Below the pieces are notes generated by a model that was given only the letters and a program-made list of their open reading frames with translations, was not told the DNA's origin and did no database searches. Shown here piece after piece: positions 53,305 to 55,928 of a stretch of DNA of 64,000 nt. Source of the stretch: Mesocentrotus franciscanus (taxonomy: Eukaryota > Echinodermata > Echinoidea > Camarodonta > Strongylocentrotidae); NCBI GenBank assembly GCA_037976565.1, contig CP137682.1:6570827-6634826 (forward strand), read 5' to 3'. The position numbers and the translations under genes were made by a program. Position 1 is the stretch's first letter; the number at the start of each line of letters is the position of its first letter.

Positions 53305-53840
53305 CAATCCCCGCTTTCACACATGGAAAATATTCTTTAAAGCTGATTAGTTTAAAGAACATTAAACTAATCAGCTTTATATACAACATCATTCACACAC
53401 AGAAAATTTCAGTGGAATTGTTTTGAGATTCACTGCTCTTAAATGCGCAGTAGGGCCATTGCGCATTGTGTGTTTACTATCAGGCAGATTGGCGCCCGGC
53501 GCTTAGCTCACCCAGTTAAGGACATATAACCGTTCAAACACAAAATGTCTTGCCTCTTTGATATGGACTTCATATCTGCAGCCTGCTCTGACCGGCGTAT
53601 ACATTGCGAGTTCGTATCTGTCCGAACATCGTATAAACAACGTTCACACAGGGAAAGAGTTAAAGAGCTTTAGATACGATGAATTTTACCCCTGTGTTAA
53701 AGGGCTGAATGATGACGATGCTACTGATGAAGAAGACGATCATCACTATCATCTTGACGATACTCACCAGCTTCTCATCCCGACCCTCCTCTATGGTAAA
53801 CTTTGTCACCTCGCCCGCACCCATTGTCTTCTTGTATGCG
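210..53840 (-). CDS. ATP13A3: P5B-type ATPase gene (ATP13A2/3 family), 23 exons, C-terminal exons outside window
   Basis: P5B ATPases sit in late endosomal/lysosomal and related membranes and export polyamines to the cytosol using ATP. Joining 23 minus-strand exons gives 2,969 coding bases (989 full codons) with every splice phase matching and GT/AG at each intron. Visible motifs with approximate residue numbers are: an N-terminal membrane segment (29-51), TGES of the actuator domain (298-301), the P5B signature PPALP (425-429), the phosphorylation motif DKTGT (D468), KGAPE of the nucleotide domain (614-618) and GDGAND of the hinge (839-844). PPALP rather than PPELP places it in P5B, not P5A. 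The sequence is closer to my memory of vertebrate ATP13A3 than ATP13A2, but in an invertebrate it is probably the co-orthologue of ATP13A2-5. No frameshift or stop interrupts it. The last roughly 180-200 residues (final membrane helices) must lie left of position 1. Confidence 0.95.
531..1121. other. Intron 22; nothing recognised
   Basis: This intronic sequence holds a poly-C/T stretch near 1,037-1,058 and a small inverted pair around the AGTCAGAAGGG motif (650-662 and 694-706). No exon or named repeat is seen. Confidence 0.5.
1122..1354 (-). CDS. ATP13A3: ATP13A3-like exon 22 (GDGAND hinge)
   Basis: This 233-bp exon enters in phase 0 and leaves in phase 2. It contains [25 protein letters not shown] and [10 protein letters not shown], the hinge and phosphorylation-domain end of P-type ATPases. 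Its acceptor (CTTACAG at about 1,361-1,355) is preceded, in transcript sense, by a roughly 110-nt (TC)n microsatellite that acts as, or is adjacent to, the polypyrimidine tract. Confidence 0.98.
1365..1478. repeat. (GA)n microsatellite next to splice acceptor
   Basis: About 110 bases of nearly uninterrupted GA dinucleotides on the plus strand become (TC)n in the transcript. The tract ends about ten bases upstream of the exon 22 acceptor. Confidence 0.95.
1673..1780 (-). CDS. ATP13A3: ATP13A3-like exon 21
   Basis: This 108-bp exon is phase 0 on both sides. It encodes 36 residues that include [11 protein letters not shown] and EPNLMDR, matching [23 protein letters not shown] of ATP13A3. Confidence 0.92.
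2218..2393 (-). CDS. ATP13A3: ATP13A3-like exon 20
   Basis: This 176-bp exon enters in phase 1 and leaves in phase 0. It encodes [19 protein letters not shown] and later [10 protein letters not shown], matching [20 protein letters not shown]...AEALPPKDGK. It ends VYTKEPV before a GTAAGT donor. Confidence 0.96.
2447..2499 (-). repeat. Intronic partial copy of exon 19
   Basis: This aligns to exon positions about 2,584-2,636 with close to 90% identity by eye, 137 bp away. In the same frame it would read [13 protein letters not shown], against [13 protein letters not shown] in the exon. The copy has no splice donor. Confidence 0.85.
2536..2660 (-). CDS. ATP13A3: ATP13A3-like exon 19
   Basis: This 125-bp exon enters in phase 2 and leaves in phase 1. 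It encodes [20 protein letters not shown] and KIRTLMITG, the conserved LGLIIMQNKLKQET...IRTVMVTGD region. A partial copy of its central part lies downstream in the intron (2,447-2,499). Confidence 0.97.
3051..3171 (-). CDS. ATP13A3: ATP13A3-like exon 18
   Basis: This 121-bp exon enters in phase 1 and leaves in phase 2. It encodes [20 protein letters not shown] and WHKAQKIQ, matching [23 protein letters not shown]...WHKVQNISR. Confidence 0.95.
3618..3676 (-). repeat. Intronic partial copy of exon 17 3' end
   Basis: This matches 3,785-3,846 at roughly 75% identity. In the homologous frame GAPEK is preserved, and a GTAATT sits at the position of the exon's GTAAGC donor, with the same one-base overhang. 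Confidence 0.7.
3792..3945 (-). CDS. ATP13A3: ATP13A3-like exon 17 (KGAPE)
   Basis: This 154-bp exon enters in phase 0 and leaves in phase 1. It contains [16 protein letters not shown] and [13 protein letters not shown], core elements of the nucleotide-binding domain. A partial diverged copy of its 3' end lies at about 3,618-3,676. Confidence 0.97.
4576..4722 (-). repeat. Tandem copy of exon 16 3' half plus flanking intron
   Basis: This is homologous to about 4,737-4,883, with an offset near 161 bp and roughly 75% identity. The copied exon part stays open (VPTMVSSP...HADLKAG...HEE) and ends at an identical GTATAT donor. I see no acceptor of the right phase. Confidence 0.8.
4813..4929 (-). 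CDS. ATP13A3: ATP13A3-like exon 16 (variable loop)
   Basis: This 117-bp exon (39 codons, phase 0 both ends) reads [12 protein letters not shown], then [11 protein letters not shown], and ends GADTDVE. It matches the family's WILEEA...IMPTVVRPPK region, a loop of variable sequence. It follows an intron of about 9.2 kb that holds the foldback element. A diverged tandem copy of the exon's 3' half and its flanking intron lies about 161 bp downstream. Confidence 0.88.
5103..5186 (-). repeat. SINE tail copy (5'-truncated)
   Basis: Read on the minus strand this is the same 80-bp block as 33,955-34,035 (TTTCGGATGGTGACGTTAAA through ACGTCTGT-AAAACCC). The TTTCGGATG-GACGTTAAA core resembles the LINE-derived 3' tails shared by several animal SINE groups. 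No promoter head is present in this copy. Confidence 0.7.
5210..6285 (+). mobile_element. Tandem-repeat element with GGAC tract and terminal hairpin (pearl/Helentron-like architecture)
   Basis: About 5.5 copies of a 157-bp unit are marked by CTGTGTA at 5,311, 5,469, 5,628, 5,783, 5,941 and 6,083. They are followed by a (GGAC)n tract (6,185-6,229) and a strong hairpin at 6,252-6,282 (AGCTCATC stem, TTC loop), then AAAAAG. The order of core tandem repeats, tetranucleotide microsatellite and 3' hairpin matches the non-autonomous pearl/HINE-type elements known from bivalves and insects. The class assignment is inferred from architecture only, and the left boundary is uncertain. Confidence 0.6.
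6370..10971. mobile_element. 4.6-kb foldback element with 1.7-1.8-kb inverted arms
   Basis: The left arm runs about 6,370-8,205 and the right arm about 9,291-10,971, in opposite orientation. The outer termini are CGGGAGCCAGGGGGG and its complement. The outer 900 bp of the arms is roughly 97% identical by eye. Inner parts contain arrays: purine-rich units with CCGCCAACAAG-TGTGGATCGGG (about 140-170 bp), then roughly 110-bp units with GGGGGCTCTGCCCCCTGG and GGGCCCTA. The central 8,206-9,290 is single-copy and has no transposase. I found no clear target duplication. Confidence 0.85.
8206..9290. other. Single-copy centre of the foldback element
   Basis: This is AT-rich sequence between the inverted arms with no open frame that looks like a protein family and no repeat recognised. 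Confidence 0.5.
10972..13364. other. Intron 15, nothing recognised
   Basis: AT-rich intronic DNA of about 2.4 kb with a short CTCT stretch at 12,510-12,535. Reading both strands I see no coding similarity or repeat ends. Confidence 0.5.
13369..13864. mobile_element. TTAA MITE family B, copy 1
   Basis: This 496-bp element has terminal inverted repeats AGGTAATGCAAAGTTT and AAACTTTGTATTACCT, flanked on both sides by TTAA (13,365-13,368 and 13,865-13,868). It is a direct copy of the element at 14,343. The TTAA duplication suggests piggyBac-type mobilisation, though the ends do not start CCC. No coding capacity. Confidence 0.85.
14108..14252 (-). CDS. ATP13A3: ATP13A3-like exon 15
   Basis: This 145-bp exon enters in phase 2 and leaves in phase 0. 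It includes the conserved MATCHSLT and [14 protein letters not shown] blocks of the nucleotide-binding domain, matching [12 protein letters not shown]...GDPLDLKMFEAIGW. Confidence 0.97.
14343..14825. mobile_element. TTAA MITE family B, copy 2
   Basis: This is about 90% identical to 13,369-13,864 and in the same orientation. The left TTAA is at 14,339-14,342. The right end breaks off after CTTTGTATTAC, so the right terminus and target duplication are lost. The copies bracket exon 15 (14,108-14,252), so an exon lies between two direct repeats. Confidence 0.85.
15311..15372 (-). CDS. ATP13A3: ATP13A3-like exon 14 (TGTLTEDG)
   Basis: This 62-bp exon enters in phase 0 and leaves in phase 2. It encodes [20 protein letters not shown]. 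It completes the [12 protein letters not shown] block diagnostic of P5 ATPases. Confidence 0.97.
15745..15835 (-). repeat. SINE 3' fragment
   Basis: The string GTGCT-AAAGCATT-AAGGAATT-(C)TTCCT is shared with 58,770-58,820, where it belongs to a tRNA-type SINE in the minus orientation. Confidence 0.45.
15900..16088 (-). CDS. ATP13A3: ATP13A3-like exon 13 (PPALP helix to DK of the phosphorylation motif)
   Basis: This 189-bp exon is phase 0 on both sides. It carries [15 protein letters not shown] (P5B signature in transport helix M4) and [12 protein letters not shown], and ends exactly after FDK. The catalytic Asp is thus the penultimate codon, and the TGT of DKTGT is on the next exon. Confidence 0.98.
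16272..16459. mobile_element. Small inverted-repeat element
   Basis: This 188-bp palindromic element has imperfect arms of about 33 bp beginning AGTGAAA and containing GGTCACA-ATG-GACC, which is itself palindromic. No clear target duplication. Confidence 0.5.
16630..16676 (-). CDS. ATP13A3: ATP13A3-like exon 12 (small membrane-helix exon)
   Basis: This 47-bp exon enters in phase 1 and leaves in phase 0. It encodes [15 protein letters not shown], completing the helix begun in exon 11 (vertebrate counterpart AGIGFIYTIINSIL). The acceptor is TTTGCAG and the donor GTAAGT. Confidence 0.88.
17362..18099 (+). repeat. SINE tail interrupted by a 651-bp element
   Basis: The SINE tail block begins at 17,362 (TCTTTCGGATGGTGACG), breaks at 17,404 after GTAAAT, and resumes at 18,056 (AATAATCATATCTGATTG). 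Together the two parts restore the uninterrupted sequence seen at 33,955-34,035 and, inverted, at 5,103-5,186. Confidence 0.85.
17405..18055. mobile_element. 651-bp inverted-repeat transposon with 3-bp target duplication
   Basis: The termini are AGCGAGCTTTCGATTTAGGC and its complement, about 36 bp of inverted repeat with few mismatches. The flanks are AAT on each side (17,402-17,404 and 18,056-18,058). The interior holds a purine-rich minisatellite (units with AAGAATAACATAAG) and no transposase. Intact empty sites occur twice elsewhere in this window, which fixes the boundaries almost exactly. Confidence 0.9.
18302..19043. mobile_element. piggyBac-like TTAA element
   Basis: This 742-bp element has terminal inverted repeats CCCTAATAAGGCCGG and its complement, flanked by TTAA at 18,298-18,301 and 19,044-19,047. 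The CCC start and TTAA target are the hallmarks of the piggyBac superfamily. Subterminal GGGGCCAT-ATGGCCCC palindromes are present. It has no transposase frame, so it is non-autonomous. Confidence 0.88.
19110..19225. repeat. Short tandem repeat with GATGATTGATTGCTCGAGG units
   Basis: Two and a half nearly identical 20-bp units are followed by diverged GATGATC-ATTG variants. They lie just right of the piggyBac-like element. Confidence 0.7.
19530..19640 (-). CDS. ATP13A3: ATP13A3-like exon 11
   Basis: This 111-bp exon is phase 1 on both sides. It encodes [16 protein letters not shown] followed by [14 protein letters not shown], matching [20 protein letters not shown]...YRDAYLF of ATP13A3 and entering the next membrane helix. 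Confidence 0.97.
19809..20045. mobile_element. Tc1-like foldback element
   Basis: Inverted arms of about 70 bp begin CAGTTTGGCCC-AAAGTT-ACATA. The AAGTTTACATACACC string is typical of Tc1/mariner ends. The expected TA flanks are not intact. It sits between exons 11 and 10. Confidence 0.65.
20150..20314 (-). CDS. ATP13A3: ATP13A3-like exon 10
   Basis: This 165-bp exon is phase 1 on both sides. It encodes [11 protein letters not shown], then the conserved [15 protein letters not shown] block, and ends in the VVILTG segment. It is the second half of the actuator domain. Confidence 0.97.
20379..20470. repeat. (AAT)n with TATATAGCGCC...AAGGCGCTT motif
   Basis: A (AAT)7 run is followed by TTTATATAGCGCC and CAAGGCGCTTCAAAAT, a short hairpin-forming motif common at the ends of marine-invertebrate interspersed repeats. 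The parent family was not determined. Confidence 0.5.
21381..22634. mobile_element. Level-2 transposon, TIR CAGAGCTGCCAAGT, 6-bp duplication
   Basis: Perfect 14-bp inverted termini are flanked by TACGAG on both sides (21,375-21,380 and 22,635-22,640). The CAG start and short termini resemble hAT elements, but hAT duplications are normally 8 bp. Without the nested element it would be about 720 bp. Subterminal parts contain repeated CCGTATTTT motifs. Confidence 0.8.
21575..22104. mobile_element. TTAA MITE family A, copy 1 (level 3 of nest)
   Basis: This 530-bp element has ends AGGTACTATGTCCC and GGGACACAGTATCT, flanked by TTAA at 21,571-21,574 and 22,105-22,108. It is an inverted copy of 52,658-53,187, which is also exactly 530 bp. 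Open frames inside are not conserved between copies. Confidence 0.92.
23959..24006. repeat. Near-perfect 48-bp palindrome
   Basis: A perfect 34-bp palindrome (23,966-23,999, centre CCCAATTGGG) extends through one mismatch to GTATAC ends. It would form a long hairpin or cruciform. Confidence 0.9.
25330..25570. repeat. GTGAAGC-type minisatellite
   Basis: Imperfect units containing GTGAAGCCTCACCTATG and AAAACTGACA repeat every 30-60 bp. A nearby 20-bp direct repeat, AACAAGAGTTAGTATTAGAA, occurs at about 25,073-25,120. Confidence 0.7.
25945..26890 (-). pseudogene. LINE reverse transcriptase relic (CR1/L2-like)
   Basis: Read on the minus strand, pieces in shifting frames give [44 protein letters not shown], the catalytic block [11 protein letters not shown], and later [14 protein letters not shown] and HWLSIQ. 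These are reverse transcriptase motifs in the right order; the last two match the C-terminal part of CR1/L2-type LINE proteins. Several stops and frameshifts show it is dead. Its 5' end lies only about 80 bp from the exon 9 donor. Confidence 0.85.
26965..27093 (-). CDS. ATP13A3: ATP13A3-like exon 9 (actuator domain)
   Basis: This 129-bp exon is phase 1 on both sides. It contains [15 protein letters not shown] and ends within TGES (the Gly codon is split). Vertebrate ATP13A3 has CIVNESMLTGES here, whereas this gene reads [11 protein letters not shown], one residue shorter and without the Asn-Glu-Ser triplet. The catalytic TGES itself is preserved. Confidence 0.97.
27300..27770. repeat. Palindrome-bearing element, copy type 1
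   Basis: An imperfect palindrome is centred near 27,655 (core CCTCAGCTTCGCTTCGG), with arms including GCAAATAAT...GGCGATCTG and their complements, spanning about 27,600-27,750. The left part carries CTACGATTGGTCAAAA and an ATGACAGAAGAA start with a short frame. Confidence 0.45.
27998..28029. repeat. (TG)n microsatellite
   Basis: About 15 TG dinucleotides in intron 8. Confidence 0.95.
28465..28989. mobile_element. 525-bp hAT-like element with perfect 8-bp duplication
   Basis: The termini are TAGGCCTGAGTC and its complement. The flanks are ATTGAAGC at 28,457-28,464 and 28,990-28,997. The 8-bp duplication and TAGG start fit the hAT superfamily. Its body matches the right end of the 4.8-kb element at 33,766-38,556 (38,086 onward), so it is an internally deleted relative. 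Confidence 0.9.
29250..29316 (-). CDS. ATP13A3: ATP13A3-like exon 8
   Basis: This 67-bp exon enters in phase 0 and leaves in phase 1. It encodes [19 protein letters not shown], matching the start of the actuator domain (ML-DMV...V-V-R in vertebrate proteins). The acceptor follows a TTTTGTTTTGTTTTC tract. Confidence 0.93.
30356..30732. mobile_element. TTAA element family D, copy 1
   Basis: The left flank is TTAA (30,352-30,355), the start AGGCATCG and the end GGATCCCT. The right TTAA is split by the next element but is restored when that element is removed. The right half recurs at 42,936-43,188. Confidence 0.7.
30736..31529. mobile_element. TA-flanked inverted-repeat element (Tc1/mariner-type target)
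   Basis: The termini are CCGTATTTGCCGGCG and its complement, with TA on both sides (30,734-30,735 and 31,530-31,531). The 794-bp body has CpG-rich subterminal GGCCGCA motifs and a perfect 45-bp tandem duplication (31,268-31,357). No transposase. Confidence 0.85.
31662..31918 (+). repeat. tRNA-derived SINE
   Basis: The head has box A-like TGGTCTAGTGGATAA (31,669-31,683) and box B-like GTTTGAATCCC (31,705-31,715), then a SINE body with GCGCAGAGAGGGCTACAA and an AT-rich tail. The spacing fits a tRNA promoter. Acceptor-stem bases are degraded, so it is not a tRNA gene. Confidence 0.75.
31967..32101 (-). CDS. ATP13A3: ATP13A3-like exon 7 (first core helices)
   Basis: This 135-bp exon (45 codons, phase 0 both ends) begins [13 protein letters not shown] and includes a DEYLYY motif, matching the [12 protein letters not shown]...DEYYYYA core of family members. 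It covers two closely spaced membrane helices at the start of the P-type ATPase transport domain. Confidence 0.97.
32946..33015 (-). CDS. ATP13A3: ATP13A3-like exon 6
   Basis: This 70-bp exon enters in phase 2 and leaves in phase 0. It encodes [19 protein letters not shown] ending LIQE, matching [24 protein letters not shown] of ATP13A3. YG-N is the typical start of the core ATPase fold. Confidence 0.93.
33306..33400 (-). repeat. SINE-tail-like fragment
   Basis: AATAATAATAA plus CTTGTATAGTGCATATCA resembles, in inverse orientation, the tail of the SINE ending near 31,918. Confidence 0.4.
33864..34035 (+). repeat. Full-length SINE with 7SL-like or tRNA-like head
   Basis: The head reads GGCGTTGTGGCGTGCGCCTG and then TAATCCAGCTAA, resembling the 5' domain of 7SL RNA (GGTGGCGCGTGCCTGTAGTCCCAGCTAC in mammals). 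A box B-like GGTTCGAAACT follows at 33,934-33,944. The tail TTTCGGATGGTGACGTTAAA is shared with the truncated copies at 5.1 and 17.4 kb. Confidence 0.65.
34783..34835. repeat. (AT)n microsatellite
   Basis: About 26 AT units are followed by ACTAGCAGGGCCCGTGGAAA and ATCCACGGG, a small hairpin. Confidence 0.95.
35441..36180. repeat. Roughly 100-bp satellite array
   Basis: Eight diverged units share GACGTTTCATTAAATT, AGAAGACGATTCGTTGTACC and GTTCTCGACTCTTAATC. Unit starts are at 35,441, 35,534, about 35,637, 35,744, 35,849, 35,955 and 36,038. Several units carry CGCG-AGCGCGAAGC spacers. Confidence 0.85.
36397..36578. repeat. Imperfect palindrome, about 180 bp
   Basis: The arms include CAAATATACAATGAC...CTAAAACTATTCGCA and GGAACATCAA with their complements. 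The core is CCCGAGGGCCATCGCGGCCC. Confidence 0.8.
37158..37390. repeat. Tandem 113-bp duplication
   Basis: Two units begin at ATAGCAAGATGCCT-ACACGGGAT (37,171 and 37,284 for GCAAGATGCC) and both continue with a GTCTCTTGATA segment. Confidence 0.8.
37385..37630. other. GC-rich island of unknown origin
   Basis: About 245 bp with very high GC and many CpG dinucleotides sits in otherwise AT-rich DNA. Open frames run through it on both strands, as expected for GC-rich sequence, but none resembles a protein I know. Confidence 0.6.
38990..39125 (+). pseudogene. Possible relic first exon ([16 protein letters not shown]...)
   Basis: ATGGCTGAAGAAACTCTCCC opens a 30-codon frame rich in acidic residues that ends at a GTAAGG donor-like site. 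The [17 protein letters not shown] pattern resembles the short N-terminal segments of Crypton/tyrosine-recombinase-derived animal proteins, from memory only. An ATTGGTCGAAATTG motif precedes it, as near the 27.3-kb element. Confidence 0.3.
39450..39678. repeat. Long palindrome
   Basis: Arms of about 75-100 bp include ATTAATGACTGCTTT, GAAATAGTTGTTTTTATACG and GGAAGGTTACAATT, pairing around the core CCCTCGGCACGCCTCGGGC. It could fold into a stable hairpin. Confidence 0.85.
39992..40072 (-). CDS. ATP13A3: ATP13A3-like exon 5
   Basis: This 81-bp exon is phase 2 on both sides. It encodes [20 protein letters not shown] and ends LRETAQ, matching the cytosolic segment after the conserved GLD motif where vertebrate ATP13A3 has SIYEKHSAGL. 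The donor is GTAGGT. Confidence 0.85.
40355..40690 (+). repeat. tRNA-type SINE interrupted by a small inverted-repeat insert
   Basis: A box A-like GTGGTCTAG is at 40,368-40,376. A box B-like GATCAAATCCC and the SINE body (ACTAATGTC...CCACCCTCTACCCAGGTGAAGT) are at 40,580-40,660. Between them an insert, about 40,405-40,555, has GCTCCAGCAACAATTACTC at one end and an inverted relative at the other. Confidence 0.5.
40844..40975 (-). CDS. ATP13A3: ATP13A3-like exon 4
   Basis: This 132-bp exon enters and leaves in phase 2. Its end, [13 protein letters not shown], matches the FWNDTIHNFDFLKGL segment of ATP13A3, where the residues FW and F-x-L-(K/R)-G-L-D are conserved. The donor is GTTAGT, less usual than the GTAAGT/GTGAGT found elsewhere in the gene. 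Confidence 0.85.
41165..42138 (+). mobile_element. Second tandem-repeat element with GGAC tract and terminal hairpin
   Basis: Six copies of a roughly 140-bp unit are marked by GCATATTTAATGAGCTATGA at 41,175, 41,322, 41,461, 41,601, 41,738 and 41,895. Next comes a (GGAC/GGAA)n tract (42,046-42,098) and a hairpin, TATCCCCTCCGAC-TTT-GTCGGCGAGGGGATA (42,108-42,138). The architecture is the same as at 5.2-6.3 kb, but the unit and hairpin sequences are unrelated. Confidence 0.65.
42936..43188. mobile_element. TTAA element family D, copy 2 (left-truncated)
   Basis: This matches 30,487-30,732 (TTTGAGTGACCGGTTTTACC onward) and ends CCAATCCCT followed by TTAA at 43,189-43,192. The left part is missing. 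Confidence 0.7.
43193..44919. other. Intron 3, nothing recognised
   Basis: About 1.7 kb of AT-rich sequence with no coding similarity or repeat structure that I can see. Confidence 0.5.
44920..44972 (-). CDS. ATP13A3: ATP13A3-like exon 3
   Basis: This short 53-bp exon has acceptor CTAG, donor GTAAGT, phase 0 in and phase 2 out. It encodes [17 protein letters not shown] plus two bases of a Met codon completed by exon 4. It corresponds to the poorly conserved stretch after the first membrane segment (the DEFKMWFCAKIRVL region in vertebrates). The call rests mainly on phase compatibility on both sides and position, with limited similarity. Confidence 0.65.
44973..46080. other. Intron 2, left part, nothing recognised
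   Basis: AT-rich sequence. A minus-strand open frame at 45,523-45,873 (116 codons) has no family resemblance and no splice context I can support. Confidence 0.45.
46081..46204. repeat. CT-rich low-complexity tract
   Basis: Irregular CCCTC/TCTCT pyrimidine repeats. Similar tracts occur at 46,857-46,975 and 47,335-47,460. Confidence 0.9.
47064..48480 (+). pseudogene. pogo/Tigger-like DNA transposon relic with CENP-B-type HTH fragment
   Basis: TACAGTCAACCTCGCACAAG at 47,066-47,085 looks like a pogo/Tigger terminal repeat beginning at TA. Downstream, about 48,230-48,440, a plus-strand frame reads [20 protein letters not shown], then [11 protein letters not shown] and [17 protein letters not shown]. 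This resembles the CENP-B N-terminal helix-turn-helix and Tc5-type DNA-binding domains of this superfamily. The frame breaks after LLWF. The catalytic domain and right terminus are absent. Confidence 0.6.
48481..51030. other. Intron 2, central part, nothing firmly recognised
   Basis: About 2.5 kb of AT-rich DNA. A plus-strand frame at 50,565-50,840 (91 codons) contains several Cys and His residues but matches no family I know, and has no support as a gene. Confidence 0.45.
51031..51345 (-). pseudogene. LINE ORF2 C-terminal fragment
   Basis: On the minus strand the frame ending at a stop (51,031-51,033) reads [20 protein letters not shown] and then [21 protein letters not shown]. This matches the GRP(R)-W-DI--WTG...DR-W--LV tail of many LINE proteins. 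The upstream part is out of frame. Confidence 0.7.
51601..51650 (-). repeat. Intronic copy of exon 2 3' end with donor and acceptor-like sites
   Basis: This is homologous to 51,717-51,766 (about 75% identity). In transcript sense it reads TTGCTCTCTACAG, then 24 nt encoding NADCILIK, then GTAAGTG. See findings for the microexon possibility. Confidence 0.75.
51726..51896 (-). CDS. ATP13A3: ATP13A3-like exon 2 (N-terminal membrane segment)
   Basis: This 171-bp exon (57 codons, phase 0 both ends) encodes residues 20-76. It contains a hydrophobic membrane segment ([21 protein letters not shown]) followed by WKPDWGLK, matching the WMPEWRVK region of ATP13A3. The acceptor is CCAG at 51,899-51,897 and the donor is GTATGT. 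A second AG eight bases into the exon would break the frame. A diverged copy of this exon's 3' end lies about 116 bp downstream in the intron. Confidence 0.9.
51950..52160 (+). repeat. Repeat fragment related to the insert at 40.4 kb
   Basis: It shares GCTCCA-CAA--TT-CTCTGG and GGCTTTATTT blocks with 40,405-40,460. Confidence 0.45.
52228..52310. repeat. (GAT)n microsatellite
   Basis: Mostly GAT trinucleotides. A second run lies at 53,268-53,303. Confidence 0.95.
52658..53187. mobile_element. TTAA MITE family A, copy 2
   Basis: This 530-bp element is flanked by TTAA (52,654-52,657 and 53,188-53,191), with ends AGATACTATGTCAC and GGGACATAGTGCCT. It is the reverse complement of 21,575-22,104 at roughly 88-90% identity. 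Confidence 0.92.
53768..53840 (-). CDS. ATP13A3: ATP13A3-like exon 1 (initiator ATG at 53,824)
   Basis: The coding part runs from ATG at 53,824-53,822 for 19 codons to a GTGAGT donor, phase 0. It starts MGAGEVTK and ends GRDEKL. The ATG has A at -3 and G at +4. An acceptor-like TGTGTAG at 53,843-53,841 suggests that non-coding 5' exon(s) lie further right; these were not identified. The assignment rests on the phase-0 join to exon 2, which begins the conserved GYQRS segment aligned to the N-terminus of ATP13A3. The frame stays open upstream but shows no other ATG close by. Confidence 0.7.
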
Positions 53841-54156
53841 CTACACAAAGAGATAAAAACAACAACAGGATTAATAAGTTTGAAGCAACTGAAACAAGTT
53901 TACAGTGACTAAATTGAAAGGTAGGATAAAATCAAAATTGAAAACTTACATGTAGGTATACATGTACACAATATAAATAATTATCTCCTTGTATTTAATT
54001 GTGAGATTTTATCGATGTGTGACTAGGTGCAATAAATGAGATATTATGACCATAATCAGAATCCGACTTTTAGAAAATGTGTGAATGCCCCTATAGCTTT
54101 CAAATCTCCCATGAGCCATGAACAAACCTTCCCAACGACCTTTAGTCATAAAGTTC

Positions 54157-54345
54157 CAAATAACCCGCTATTTTAACTATCCCTTTCGCAAATTATCCAG
54201 CTAATTTGCGTCTTCATCAGCCCGCAGTTGCAATTAGCGGGATATTTGGTCGAGATAATCATCCCAAGATATCTTGGGCTAGTTTGCAAAATATCCTGCT
54301 ATTTGTCGAGTGCGTCTTCACCAGCCCGAAGACTCGCAGTATGCA
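54157..54345 (+). repeat. Partial copy of the CTTCATCAGC element
   Basis: This matches 58,937-59,125 at about 90% over 190 bp but lacks the terminal inverted repeats. Confidence 0.8.
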
Positions 54346-54599
54346 TTTTTTGTCCATTGTCATTACAATCCAAGATGGCGGCTCGCATGTTTTGCCTCTA
54401 TTTTATCAATTTCAAAGTCAACAAACATGGTCTACAACAACTCTTTATGACAAAATAATCCCAGCTATGCATTTTTTTTTAGCATTTGATAGCCCAAAAC
54501 TTGAAAATTTTCGGCATAAAAAAAAAAAAAAAATTCTGCCGATTTTTTTGCCGATATTTTTTGCTGATACCGATCAAAGGTGCGAGGGTGTCGCTCCGA

Positions 54600-54690
54600 T
54601 CTTCCGATCCGATCAAAGCCCCAACTTACAGGGTTACATGTACCTATTGACTCATGTGACTTATCCACTAGACCACAACACCTCTACAAC
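54600..54690 (-). repeat. tRNA-type SINE head fragment
   Basis: On the minus strand it reads GGTGTTGTGGTCTAGTGGAT, a box A-like promoter shared with 31.66 and 40.37 kb. Box B is not convincing. Confidence 0.4.
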
Positions 54691-55402
54691 TGCAGTGTAA
54701 TGAGAAAAGAAAGGTTTTCAACAAAAAATTACCAGTTAGTCCCAATCCGAACATGCTTTATGTAGTTTTCACTTTTCTGTGAACATGATTTCTAATAAGT
54801 TTTTTTTAATTTGTTGGGATTTTGCCATTTCCAAACAACCTCTCTACTTCTTGATAAACAATCACAACGTAATATCATCCAGTTTTCCTTCATTTATTAA
54901 CTCATTTTGCTAATCCAAAACAGCAAATCTACTGCTTGATAAACAATCACATTAAGATAAGCAAATTTTTCTCAAAATACAATGTTAAAATGAAATCTCA
55001 TTAAACAGAGAAAAAATAAAACCTTTACAAGTATCTTCACCATCCATCTAAACTGGATATTAGAGCCATATACTATAAAATAACATTCACTCCCCAACCT
55101 TTCAGCCTCAAATAATGAAAACTCATCAAATGGATTTAAATCACATAACATTAACAAAAATCATGTACATATTACAACAAAATCATGAACATTGTAGAAA
55201 AAAATGAAATATCCAACTAAACATTGGACAATCCTGATACTAGAGCCATGTAATAATAATCAGTATGCACTCCCCCACCTTCCAACCAAAGATATCTGAT
55301 TTTAACTCCTTTTATCAACCACCACAAAAATTAAGTTATAAGAACCAAGTTGCATGATAAACAGAGTACTAGTAACAGACCCTCTGCAAAGTGCAAACAC
55401 CA

Positions 55403-55561
55403 GGGGGGCATTTCATCAACATTTGTCCACCGACAACTGTCAGCTCTGACTAAATTTGACCAATCAGAGGCCTGGAAATTAGTCGGTGACAATAAAATTG
55501 TCGGTGAAAATGATATTAGTCGGTGAAAACCACCGACTAATTGTTTCATGAAACGCCCCCC
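55403..55561. mobile_element. Small MITE with GGGGGGC(A/G)TTTCAT ends
   Basis: The inverted ends GGGGGGCATTTCAT-AACA and their complement enclose about 159 bp with repeated AGTCGGTGA motifs. No clear target duplication. Confidence 0.7.
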
Positions 55562-55894
55562 AGATCACGAACAGATGCAGGCAGCAGTAGCTAATGTTTG
55601 CCCTCCCTTCTTTATGTATCCCTCAACTGTACAGGCACAAAAAGAACAACAAAAGGAACTATATGCATACATGTACTGTATGAATGCCTCTGCATTGCTG
55701 AGTACAAGTATAAAAAGGGAAAATAAGAGTTCATCCAGTAGCAAGGACTCATACATGTAATTCTATGCACACAATGAAAAGTTTTTTGTGTAGAGAGCTC
55801 AAAAAGGACACCATAGAATCTCCCCCATACAAATATCTTTCTTTCTCTCTTTTTTTTAAATTTCTTTATTTCTCTTCCCTCTTCTCTCCTTCTC

Positions 55895-55928
55895 TTCCTT
55901 TCTCTCTCTCTCTCTCTCTCTCTTTCAA
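55895..55928. repeat. (CT)n microsatellite
   Basis: CTCT dinucleotide run. Confidence 0.9.
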